13,058 nucleotides of DNA, from the NCBI GenBank assembly GCA_024763405.1, contig JANTFQ010000032.1, positions 1-13,058 on the forward strand, in the 5' to 3' direction. This stretch comes from Calditrichaceae bacterium. Lineage in GTDB: Bacteria > Calditrichota > Calditrichia > Calditrichales > Calditrichaceae. The notes under the pieces are model-generated. The model saw only the letters and a list, made by a program, of their open reading frames with translations, did not search any database and was not told where the DNA came from. Of the stretch, positions 5,673 through 13,020 are shown piece after piece (position 1 is the first letter of the stretch; each line of letters opens with the position of its first letter). A program made the position numbers and the translations under genes.

Positions 5673-7547
5673 ATGTTAAAAAAAATTAGTTTTAAAATAA
5701 TTTTTAGCGCAACCATAGCTACAATTGTAATTATAAGCACCTTTGCTTTTTTTAATGTCCGCTTTCTGGAACGCACTCTGGTTTCAGAAATAAAACGGCA
5801 CGCCGCCCAGCAGAGCGAAACCATTAAAAGCAGTGTGCGCTCGGCAATGCTGGCCAACAACCGGGATGATATCGGTGAAATAATTAAAGCCATCGGTAAA
5901 CAAAAATGCATTCAGGGGGTACGCATATTAAACAAAGAGGGCGAGATTAACTACTCCTCGGACCCATCCAAAATTGGGGAAATGCTCGATAAAAAAGCAG
6001 AAGCCTGTTATACCTGCCATGCCACCGGCGTACCGCTTGAAAAACTGGATATGAAAGACCGTACCCGTATTTTCAGGATTCATCCGGATTCGGCGCGTAC
6101 GTTCGGTGTTATTAATCCCATTTACAACGAACCGTCGTGCTGGACCAGTGATTGTCATATACATCCCGAGGAACAAAAGGTTTTAGGGGTGCTGGATTTA
6201 ACCGTCTGCCTGAAAACGATGGACAACGAATTAAATAGCGCCCGGATTGATATGGTTGTTTTTGCCTTAATCGCCATTATATTGTTAGGTGTTTTGCTGT
6301 GGTTTGTGGTCCGGCTTTGGGTGGATAAACCTGTTAAAAAATTAGTGCGGGCGACCAAAGAGGTGGCCTCCGGAAATTTGAGTTATACCATCGGCCATTT
6401 GAATGATGATGAATTGGGCGCCCTGGCCCGCTCCTTTGATAATATGACCCGTAAAACAGCCGAAGCGCGGCAGCAATTATTTCAGTCCGATAAGATGGCC
6501 TCCCTGGGACGGCTTGCTGCCGGTGTGGCCCATGAAATTAATAATCCGTTAACCGGCATTCTTACCTACTCCAGCTTTCTGCTGAAACGGGCCAAGAATC
6601 AGCCGGAGTTAAAAAACGATCTGGAAGTTATTGTACACGAAACCAAACGCAGCCGTGAAATTGTTAAAGGATTGCTCGATTTCGCCCGGCAGTCGGTTCC
6701 AAAAAAGAACAAAGCCAATATCCGGCACGTGATTGAGCGCGCGGCTACCGTTGTTGAACATCAATTAAATATCAGTAAAGTAAAATTAGAAACCGAACTG
6801 GCTCCGAATCTTCCCCAGGTGCTTATTGACGCCAACCAGATGCAGCAGGTTTTTACCAATCTTATTGTCAATGCCAGCCATGCCATGTGCGAAAACGGCG
6901 GTTCCATCCGCATCAGTACCAAACTCATCAGCCTCAAGCCTTACGGTAATGCCCAGGTTAAACAGGCCCTTTGCCCCAAAGGACACAACCTGATGGACCA
7001 GGATGTTAAAATTAACGGTATGCCGTCCATCAAGTTACGCGCCAAATCAGGCAATAATGAGGGTTTTATTAACTTAGATCCGGTTTATGGTAAAAACCGC
7101 CATAAATATGGTATCCTGATTGACGACAAAGCAGAAGTTGAACTCTCCTGCCCCAAATGTCAAACATCGTTAATCGATCCCAAAAAGCGCTGTCCGCAGT
7201 GTGGCGCACCCATATATTTTATCGAGATTCCCGGCAAAGGACGCATTGAGGGCTGCGTAACCAAAGGCGGCGAATGGCAGCATTGGAAGATTAGAGAAGA
7301 GGAAGGCGCCAAAGAATATATTGAGATTAAAACCGCCGATACCGGATGCGGCATTCCCCCGGAAAATTTAAGTAAAATTTTTGAACCTTTCTTTACCACT
7401 AAAGGGCAAAAAGGCACCGGGCTTGGTCTCTCCGTTATTTGGGGAATTATTGATAATCACGGCGGAACCATTCATGTAGAAAGTGAAGTCAATATTGGAA
7501 CGATTTTTACGATCCACCTTCCCGTTGACGACACTAAAAATGAATAA
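5673..7547 (+). CDS. Membrane sensor histidine kinase with periplasmic c-type haem motifs and a zinc-ribbon insert in its ATPase domain
   Basis: A 624-residue sensor. Order of parts: TM1 ~9-28; periplasmic domain ~29-192 with CYTCH (112-116) and CWTSDCH, a CX4CH variant (156-162); TM2 ~193-213; HAMP ~214-266; HisKA with V-A-H-E-I-N-N-P-L (His287 phosphorylated); HATPase N-box around N396/N400, D-T-G-C-G-I-P at 556-562, F-E-P-F-F-T-T-K at 570-577 and G-T-G-L-G-L-S at 581-587. The kinase core is complete, so it should be active. Two covalently bound haems in the sensor would let it report periplasmic redox state or a ligand such as NO or O2 (inference). Between the N-box strand and the G1 box lies an extra ~130 residues (420-548) holding C434-P-K-G-H438, C493/C496, C507/C510 and C528, a zinc-ribbon-like arrangement not normal for this fold. 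The gene is 12 nt behind the 11-haem cytochrome gene, with a weak ribosome site. The next gene, a response regulator, is 12 nt downstream and is the obvious partner. Confidence 0.9.
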   Translation: MLKKISFKIIFSATIATIVIISTFAFFNVRFLERTLVSEIKRHAAQQSETIKSSVRSAMLANNRDDIGEIIKAIGKQKCIQGVRILNKEGEINYSSDPSKIGEMLDKKAEACYTCHATGVPLEKLDMKDRTRIFRIHPDSARTFGVINPIYNEPSCWTSDCHIHPEEQKVLGVLDLTVCLKTMDNELNSARIDMVVFALIAIILLGVLLWFVVRLWVDKPVKKLVRATKEVASGNLSYTIGHLNDDELGALARSFDNMTRKTAEARQQLFQSDKMASLGRLAAGVAHEINNPLTGILTYSSFLLKRAKNQPELKNDLEVIVHETKRSREIVKGLLDFARQSVPKKNKANIRHVIERAATVVEHQLNISKVKLETELAPNLPQVLIDANQMQQVFTNLIVNASHAMCENGGSIRISTKLISLKPYGNAQVKQALCPKGHNLMDQDVKINGMPSIKLRAKSGNNEGFINLDPVYGKNRHKYGILIDDKAEVELSCPKCQTSLIDPKKRCPQCGAPIYFIEIPGKGRIEGCVTKGGEWQHWKIREEEGAKEYIEIKTADTGCGIPPENLSKIFEPFFTTKGQKGTGLGLSVIWGIIDNHGGTIHVESEVNIGTIFTIHLPVDDTKNE

Positions 7548-7559
7548 GGATATGCTATT

Positions 7560-8366
7560 ATGAAAGAGGCCATACATATTCTGGTGATTGATGATGAACA
7601 GGTTATCCTGGATTCTATCGTAAAACTTTGTTCGTTGGAAGACTGGCAGGTAGATACCGCCATAGACGCCGAAAGCGGGCTGGAAAAATTATCAAATAAA
7701 ACCTATCAGCTGATTATCAGCGATATTATGATGCCGGGAATGGATGGTTTTGAGTTATTGGAACACCTGCAGGAAAAAGAAATTTTCGTTCCGGTAATTA
7801 TCACCACAGGATTTTCCACGGTAGAAAACGCAGTCAAAGCCTTATACACGGGTGCGGTTGATTTTCTGCCTAAACCATTTACCGTAGAAGAGCTTCTCAG
7901 CTCGGTTTCCCGCGCGCTGCAATACAGTCATATTCGCCATCAACAGGAACAGGCCGAGCTTAGCAATGATACCGAAACCCTGCTTTACATCCCCTGTCCT
8001 GCCAAATATCGGCGGCTGGGATACGGCGGTTGGGCTTTTTTGGAAGATGACGGCTCTGTGAAAATCGGCGTAACCGATTTATTTCTTAGAACCATCAATT
8101 CCATAATAAATATTGAATTATTCTCTGTAGATCACGAAATTGTTCAGGGAAACAGCTGTTTCCAAATCGAGACAGATGATGAGCTGACACACAGTCTGTT
8201 GGCCCCGCTAAGCGGGCGGATATTACGCGTAAACGAAAAAATACATGATGATATGACGTTGATAGAAAAAGATCCTTATTTTAACGGCTGGCTGTATACC
8301 ATCGTACCGGCCAATTTGGAATTTGAATTAAAATATTTGATTCCTTGTAGTTCGGAAAATTTATAA
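7560..8366 (+). CDS. Response regulator with a GcvH-like (lipoyl-less) output domain
   Basis: A 268-residue protein. The receiver domain at 1-125 is complete: acidic pair D11-D12, phospho-acceptor D55 (I-S-D-I-M-M-P-G), T83, and K105 in L-P-K-P-F. After a linker, residues ~143-260 resemble the glycine-cleavage H protein: G-W-A-F-L-E-D-D-G-S-V-K-I-G-V-T-D near 157-173, then A-P-L-S-G (215-219), V-N-E, D-P-Y and G-W-L (243-245). In true GcvH a lysine seven residues before the A-P-x-S-G alanine carries lipoate. Here that position is Glu208, so the domain should not be lipoylated and probably serves as a protein-interaction or ligand module. There is no DNA-binding, GGDEF or AAA+ domain. The ribosome site AAGGA overlaps the stop of the kinase gene, so the two are co-expressed. 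Output by direct protein contact is inference. Confidence 0.85.
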   Translation: MKEAIHILVIDDEQVILDSIVKLCSLEDWQVDTAIDAESGLEKLSNKTYQLIISDIMMPGMDGFELLEHLQEKEIFVPVIITTGFSTVENAVKALYTGAVDFLPKPFTVEELLSSVSRALQYSHIRHQQEQAELSNDTETLLYIPCPAKYRRLGYGGWAFLEDDGSVKIGVTDLFLRTINSIINIELFSVDHEIVQGNSCFQIETDDELTHSLLAPLSGRILRVNEKIHDDMTLIEKDPYFNGWLYTIVPANLEFELKYLIPCSSENL

Positions 8367-8386
8367 AAAATATACTTTTTAGTATT

Positions 8387-8393
8387 GAAAGGA
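8387..8393 (+). promoter_or_regulatory. Ribosome binding site deciding the start of the second regulator
   Basis: GAAAGGA sits 6 nt before the ATG at 8400. It overlaps an in-frame TTG at 8385, which therefore cannot be the start served by this site. Confidence 0.6.
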
Positions 8394-8399
8394 TTAAAA

Positions 8400-9569
8400 A
8401 TGGGAATTCTCTTATTACTTGTTGCCTTGATTATTTTTATCCTCGCGGATCTTGTAATCCGTAAAATAATCAAAACATCAACCGAAAAAAAACAGCGTAA
8501 AGAACGCGAAGAAGCACTTACCGTAAATCTTAAACTCGATTTCAGCCACGAGTCTAAAACACTTAAAAGGGTGGAAGTTGAAAATCCAAAAGCAAAAATA
8601 CTTGCTGTGGATGACGAAGAGATCATCTTAAGCAGTTTCCGGAAAATTCTGGTTATTGCCGGGTATTCGGTGGATACGGTCGAAACCGGACAAGAAGCCC
8701 TGGGGCTGGTTCAAAAACATAATTACGACTTTGTTTTTACCGATTTAAAAATGCCGGCCATGAGCGGGGTGGACGTCTGTAAGTCGGTGAAACATCTGCG
8801 TCCCGATATTGACGTGATTATCATTACCGGATATGCTTCTGTGGATACGGCCGTTGAAACGATGAAATTTGGCGCCATGGATTATGTGGAAAAACCGTTT
8901 ACCGAAGATGAACTCGTGGCCATGGTAAATAAATTTCTCATCAAACGTCAGGACAGAATTAACAAGCAACTGAAAGCCAAAGTGCATATTACCAATTTAG
9001 AAACCCTTGGCGCGCAGGATTCAGTCGATTTTGCAATACCCGGCGGCGTGTTTATTTCTCCGGGACATTGCTGGGCAGGAATTAATGATGATGGTATGGT
9101 AAATGTCGGCATCGATGATTTCGCCAATAAAATAATTGGCAAGATTAATTCCATCGAAATGCCAAACCTGGGAATGGAAGTCAGGCAGGGGCAATTATTG
9201 TTTTCCATTAATCAGGGTACAACATCCATTCCCTTTAATGCTCCCATAAGCGGAAAAGTGACGAAAATAAACAGACAGCTTGCTGATAATGTTGATGAGC
9301 TGGAAATGACCCCCTATGATAACAACTGGATTTGCCAAATCGATGCGTCTGCTTTGGATGAAGAACTGGTCAATTTAAAAATCGGACAAAGTGCCGTTGC
9401 TTTTTTTAATGAAGATATTAACCATTTATCTGAATACATTAAAAAATCCGTCTCATCCACAACGGACGAAAGCCGTATCCCCGCGGACGGGCATGTTTAT
9501 TTGGGCGAATTGGAAGTCCTGAAAGACAAAGACATAAATGCGATTGTAAGTGACTTTTTTAAACGTTAA
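8400..9569 (+). CDS. Membrane-anchored response regulator with a GcvH-like (lipoyl-less) output domain
   Basis: A 389-residue protein starting at the ATG at 8400, chosen for the GAAAGGA 6 nt upstream. Residues 2-20 form one hydrophobic helix, followed at once by basic residues (R-K-I-I-K, K-K-Q-R-K). This is a signal-anchor that should hold the protein on the cytoplasmic side of the membrane. A charged linker leads to a complete receiver (~65-185): D71-D72, phospho-acceptor D115 (F-T-D-L-K-M-P), T143 in I-I-I-T-G-Y, and K165 in V-E-K-P-F. Residues ~213-340 are H-protein-like: G-H-C-W-A-G-I, D-G-M-V-N-V-G-I-D-D-F, then A-P-I-S-G at 281-285, T-P-Y and N-N-W. The lipoyl-lysine position is Thr274. 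The last ~50 residues are a charged tail of unknown role. It is a paralogue of the preceding regulator in both domains but gains the anchor. Tethering near the kinase, or near the HybB-like complex, is a reasonable inference. A terminator follows. Confidence 0.85.
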   Translation: MGILLLLVALIIFILADLVIRKIIKTSTEKKQRKEREEALTVNLKLDFSHESKTLKRVEVENPKAKILAVDDEEIILSSFRKILVIAGYSVDTVETGQEALGLVQKHNYDFVFTDLKMPAMSGVDVCKSVKHLRPDIDVIIITGYASVDTAVETMKFGAMDYVEKPFTEDELVAMVNKFLIKRQDRINKQLKAKVHITNLETLGAQDSVDFAIPGGVFISPGHCWAGINDDGMVNVGIDDFANKIIGKINSIEMPNLGMEVRQGQLLFSINQGTTSIPFNAPISGKVTKINRQLADNVDELEMTPYDNNWICQIDASALDEELVNLKIGQSAVAFFNEDINHLSEYIKKSVSSTTDESRIPADGHVYLGELEVLKDKDINAIVSDFFKR

Positions 9570-9615
9570 GTATTTATAGAAATTCTGAAAGCAGATACAC
9601 TTACTATAAAAATCC

Positions 9616-9645
9616 AAAGCTCCGGAATACTTCCGGGGCTTTTTT
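9616..9645. terminator. Rho-independent terminator of the plus-strand operon, possibly bidirectional
   Basis: A 12-bp stem: left arm 9616-9627 (AAAGCTCCGGAA), loop TAC (9628-9630), right arm 9631-9642 (TTCCGGGGCTTT) with one G-T pair, running into T's up to 9645. The stop codon of the convergent minus-strand gene (9646-9644) lies in its T-tract. On the minus strand the same stem is followed by only a modest T-run, so termination that way is weaker. Confidence 0.88.
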
Positions 9646-11179
9646 ATTTTTCAGCTTCTTTGGAATAGGACAGACGCGCATAGGTATCTTCTACTTCGTC
9701 AATTACCATTTGCAGTGTAATGGCAATCTCATCTATTATCCTTTGTTTCATTTCTTTTAATGCCGGTAGCGCGACCAGGTTTTTTACAATTGTTCGCGTC
9801 GTAATCTGGAGCGCCTTCACCACTTCTTCAACGGGGAAATTTTCAAAAAATCGGTGTTCCGCCAGATGTTCGCCATAATCCATAATATAAGATCGTTCAC
9901 CGGTCCGGATATCGGTTTCCAGCATTTTAAAAATGTATTCCACACAATGGCAACGGTACTCTTCGCTCATTTTTTGATAATTAGGAAACAGGGCTGCGTT
10001 TTCTTTGGCGGTTAGCTGTTCAATAATTTCCTGAAGCATCTCTTCTTTCAATTGAATCATTGCTTCATAAATTTTTAAATACTGACTTTCGGTTGGCGCT
10101 GCTGTCAGGCGCTTTTTGTTTTTGTAATGCCATTCAAACGGATTACTCTTCATTTTTGCTATTAAAAATAGCAGCCGGCGGGTAATGCCTAAGCGTTTTG
10201 TTGGTTTCCAGTGTACTAATTTTTCGGTTTCAATGGAATCAACAATGAGCTGTTTATCCACATATTTCATCATCCACAAGCGTTCAAACGGTTGATTTCC
10301 TGTAATCTTCCCAACCAAATTTCTAAAAATGATGCCCATTGCCGCAAACCATTTTGGAATATAAACCGGTTCTACCGGGTGGAAATAACTGTAGTGGTGC
10401 GCTGCCTTAAAAAGTGTACGTTGTGATGCGCTTGTCCGGGGACTGGCATTCAGGATATGATAAACAGGAAGTTCTCCCACCCTCTTAAGCACACAATTAA
10501 AAAGGGATATCAGATCCGTAATATGCAGATACGGAATGGCGGCCGTTCCCTGCCCGACGAGCAGACGGCGATCCCAGCGGTTCGATAGCCACACGGTTAA
10601 TAACCAATACAACGGCAGGTATTCGCACCAGTCGCTAAAAATTGCGGCCAGGCGGATCGTGGTACAGGGAAAATGTTTTGAATACTCTTTTACCAGTTTT
10701 TCGCCGGACTGCTTACTCCGTGCATAAGGATATTCTGCATCCGAAATGCTATGTTCATTGATTAAACGTTCCGAATCAAAAAATTTTATCGTTGCCAGAG
10801 AACTGGCAAAGACAAATCGTTTCAGGTTCAATTTAACAGCCGCTTGTAAAACAATGCGGGTTCCCACAACATTTGTCCGGGTATATTCCGGATTCGGTTT
10901 ATTTTCAAAATCATAAAATCCCGCAAGATGAATAAAATAATCCGCGCCACCGTTTGAAACGATTTCTGTGAATACCTTGTCTATTTCCGGTTCATTGGCG
11001 ATATCAACACGAATCCATAAAATATTGGGATGAACGGGAATTCCGGCAGCTTTTTGGGAACGGCGGGCCAGGGCATAAAAATAGTACTCTTCTTTAAGGG
11101 AATTTAAAACTTCACTGCCGATGAAACCGGAAGCGCCGCTCAAAACAATGACAGGTAAATTTGAAGGCCTTTTTTTCAT
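9644..11179 (-). CDS. SDR-family NAD(P)-dependent epimerase/dehydratase-like protein fused to an RsbRD-like helical domain
   Basis: A 511-residue protein. Residues ~8-350 are an extended short-chain dehydrogenase: the dinucleotide-binding motif G-A-S-G-F-I-G at 15-21, D59 at the end of a strand, H-L-A-G at 84-87, Ser126/127, and catalytic Y-A-R-S-K (Tyr152, Lys156). Members of this group act on nucleotide sugars, sterols or other hydroxy substrates; the substrate here is unknown. From ~365 on, an all-helical segment contains Y-G-E-H-L-A-E-H-R-F-F-E-N-F-P-V-E-E-V at 435-453. This pattern is typical of the RsbRD/RsbR-type N-terminal domain found in stressosome and sensor proteins. SDR normally ends near 320-350 residues, so the extension is an added domain. 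It starts M-K-K-R-P with AAGGG 8-9 nt upstream. It converges on the regulator operon and diverges from the octahaem gene, so it is a separate unit. There is no haem motif, signal peptide or clear membrane helix. Confidence 0.82.
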   Translation of the reverse strand: MKKRPSNLPVIVLSGASGFIGSEVLNSLKEEYYFYALARRSQKAAGIPVHPNILWIRVDIANEPEIDKVFTEIVSNGGADYFIHLAGFYDFENKPNPEYTRTNVVGTRIVLQAAVKLNLKRFVFASSLATIKFFDSERLINEHSISDAEYPYARSKQSGEKLVKEYSKHFPCTTIRLAAIFSDWCEYLPLYWLLTVWLSNRWDRRLLVGQGTAAIPYLHITDLISLFNCVLKRVGELPVYHILNASPRTSASQRTLFKAAHHYSYFHPVEPVYIPKWFAAMGIIFRNLVGKITGNQPFERLWMMKYVDKQLIVDSIETEKLVHWKPTKRLGITRRLLFLIAKMKSNPFEWHYKNKKRLTAAPTESQYLKIYEAMIQLKEEMLQEIIEQLTAKENAALFPNYQKMSEEYRCHCVEYIFKMLETDIRTGERSYIMDYGEHLAEHRFFENFPVEEVVKALQITTRTIVKNLVALPALKEMKQRIIDEIAITLQMVIDEVEDTYARLSYSKEAEK

Positions 11180-11415
11180 TTGGATGCCCTTGCAGATTTA
11201 CATAAGGAACATACTGCCGGATTTTTCACTTGTAAAGATGTTTTATATTTTTATTGCTTCCCAGCTGTTTTTCTAATGACATTGTCGATTATTATAATTA
11301 TATTATGGGCGTTTGCTATAAATAAGTGAATTTTTATTCAAAGTTTTAGCAAATCAGTCGAATCCTAATCATAATAAAACTATTGGATACAAATTAACTA
11401 AAGGAGGCTACCGCC
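11180..11415. promoter_or_regulatory. Divergent intergenic region before the octahaem cytochrome
   Basis: 236 AT-rich bases hold the promoters of the SDR gene (minus) and the octahaem gene (plus). I could not find a -24/-12 element with correct spacing here, unlike in 1547-2028, nor a convincing -35/-10 pair. A short dyad TGAAT (11327-11331) and ATTCA (11336-11340) lies about 75 nt before the GTG start. It contains no gene that I can support. Confidence 0.45.
11401..11407 (+). promoter_or_regulatory. Strong ribosome binding site of the octahaem cytochrome
   Basis: AAGGAGG, 8 nt before a GTG start at 11416. It is a near-perfect Shine-Dalgarno, the strongest in the window, and it fixes the GTG as the start codon. 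Confidence 0.8.
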
Positions 11416-12777
11416 GTGAAACAATTTGTCCTGTCATTCTTTGTAATTCTGTTTCTCTTCAGCATGTCTTTTGCCGGAGAAGACCACACAGAATTAATCG
11501 AAGACTCTCTTTTTACTCCTCAGGAAGTAACCGAAACCTGTCTCGGCTGTCATGAAGACGCCGCTAAAGAGATGATGCAGACCGTTCACTGGAAGTGGAC
11601 CAAAGACGTAAAAAATCTTCCCGGGCATAAAGGCACTTTTGCCGCTGGTAAGAAAAATGTGTTTAATAACTATTGCATCAGTGTTGAATCAAACTGGCCG
11701 CGCTGCACCAGTTGTCATCCTGGGTACGGCTGGAAAGACGCCTCTTTTGATTTTACCAATGAGGAAAATGTGGATTGTCTGGTTTGCCATGATTTATCGG
11801 GTAAATATAAGAAAAATCCCAAAGGCGCCGGTATGCCGGCCAAAGGCGTTGATTTAACCGCGGCAGCCCGCAGCGTTGGTATCCCCAATCGTTCCAATTG
11901 CGGTACCTGCCACTTTTACGGAGGCGGCGGTGAAAATGTAAAACACGGCGATTTGGACCATGGACTGGTTAATCCTTCGCCAGAATACGATGTTCATATG
12001 GGTAATGATATGACCTGTGTGGACTGTCACACGACAGAAGCCCATCAAATTAAGGGCGAATCAATGGCTATCGTAACCGATAAAGAAAACCGTGTCGAAT
12101 GTACCAGTTGTCACGATGGTGACGTGCACGAATCCAAAATTTTAAACAAGCATACCAAGAAAATCGCCTGCCAAACCTGCCATATCCCGGTTTATGCAAA
12201 AGGGCATCCCACAAAACTGTATTGGGATTGGTCTACCGCCGGTCAGGATATAAAAGCGCCGAAAGACGAAAACGGAATGCCCACGTATATGAAGAAAAAG
12301 GGATCGTTCCGCTGGGGCAAAAATGTAGTTCCGGAATACCGCTGGTATAATGGTACCTCCGCCCGCTATATAAAGGGAGACACGTTTGATCCTAAAAAAG
12401 TTTTATCTCTGAATAAACCGCTTGGTAAGGAAAGCGACAAGGATTCCAAATTGTATCCCTATAAAGTGATGCGCGGGAAACAAATTTACGATACAAAACA
12501 CAATTACCTGATTGTTCCGCATCTCTGGGGCGGCTACTGGAAAGATTTCGACTGGAACAAAGCCGCAGCCGAGGGTATGAAAGTTGCCGGGCTGGATTAC
12601 AGTGGAAAATACGGTTGGGTAGAAACTGAAATGTATTGGGGTCTGGACCACATGGTTTCGCCAAAGGAAGAAGCCCTAAAATGTTCCAATTGCCACGGTA
12701 AAGGGAAAAACAAACGCATCGACTGGAAAGCGCTCGGTTTCGAAGGCGACCAGATGTATAAAAAGTACCGCAACTAA
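11416..12777 (+). CDS. Octahaem cytochrome c of the tetrathionate-reductase family
   Basis: A 453-residue exported multihaem enzyme. The signal peptide (M-K-Q-F-V, hydrophobic core, S-F-A at 18-20) is followed by eight CXXCH motifs: 42-46, 97-101, 121-125, 162-166, 201-205, 229-233, 252-256 and 423-427. There is a long haem-free stretch (~257-422) before the last motif. Eight CXXCH haems, the length, C-L-G-C-H-E-D-A-A-K-E-M-M near the N-terminus and the spacing fit octahaem tetrathionate reductase-type cytochromes. The characterised Shewanella enzyme reduces tetrathionate and also nitrite and hydroxylamine, and has a lysine-ligated active-site haem. A non-haem cysteine in N-Y-C-I-S (Cys87) and K-H-G-D at 176-179 are candidates for the active-site Cys and Lys/Asp, but I cannot confirm the alignment. 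The GTG start has a strong ribosome site. The gene stands alone between its own promoter region and a terminator. Electrons would plausibly come from the HybA/HybB/11-haem module. The real substrate is not determined by the sequence. Confidence 0.85.
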   Translation: MKQFVLSFFVILFLFSMSFAGEDHTELIEDSLFTPQEVTETCLGCHEDAAKEMMQTVHWKWTKDVKNLPGHKGTFAAGKKNVFNNYCISVESNWPRCTSCHPGYGWKDASFDFTNEENVDCLVCHDLSGKYKKNPKGAGMPAKGVDLTAAARSVGIPNRSNCGTCHFYGGGGENVKHGDLDHGLVNPSPEYDVHMGNDMTCVDCHTTEAHQIKGESMAIVTDKENRVECTSCHDGDVHESKILNKHTKKIACQTCHIPVYAKGHPTKLYWDWSTAGQDIKAPKDENGMPTYMKKKGSFRWGKNVVPEYRWYNGTSARYIKGDTFDPKKVLSLNKPLGKESDKDSKLYPYKVMRGKQIYDTKHNYLIVPHLWGGYWKDFDWNKAAAEGMKVAGLDYSGKYGWVETEMYWGLDHMVSPKEEALKCSNCHGKGKNKRIDWKALGFEGDQMYKKYRN

Positions 12778-12809
12778 ATTTCCTTTTTTCCGAACGGATT
12801 TCATATCTC

Positions 12810-12840
12810 AAAACCCCGGCCAGTCCCCGGGGTTTTTTTT
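12810..12840 (+). terminator. Rho-independent terminator of the octahaem gene
   Basis: Arms AAAACCCCGG (12810-12819) and CCGGGGTTTT (12827-12836) enclose a 7-nt loop, followed by T's to 12840 (eight in a row from 12833). It lies 33 nt after the TAA stop. A textbook intrinsic terminator. Confidence 0.93.
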
Positions 12841-12995
12841 AATAAAACAATAGTGGTTTAGCAGATAACCATTTCGTTTTTTCAGTTATCTTCAAAAGTG
12901 TCCGGTTTAGAATTGGAAATAGTCAATTAATATCAGTGATATCAATGTGAAGAGCGATGTATATTTTATAGGAACTTAAAACCAACCCACTTCTG

Positions 12996-13019
12996 TACCC
13001 TGAGCGAAGTCGAAGGGTA
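12996..13019. repeat. Dispersed-type intergenic palindrome
   Basis: Arms TACCCT (12996-13001) and AGGGTA (13014-13019) flank GAGCGAAGTCGA. The core CCTGAGCGAAGTCGAAGG is, to my knowledge, a short imperfect palindrome that recurs between genes in many Bacteroidota-like and other genomes. Only one copy is in this window, so repetition in this genome is not shown here. Confidence 0.55.
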
Positions 13020-13020
13020 A

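Noticed and set aside
8385..8399. TTG start for the second response regulator
   Set aside because: It overlaps the Shine-Dalgarno GAAAGGA that serves the ATG at 8400.
11180..11415. A third sigma-54 promoter before the octahaem gene
   Set aside because: TTTGC at 11312-11316 has a GG upstream but only about 6 bases between GG and GC instead of 10.
12392..12811. 139-codon minus-strand frame opposite the end of the octahaem gene
   Set aside because: It is antisense to a well-supported cytochrome, runs into the terminator and has no domain or ribosome site.
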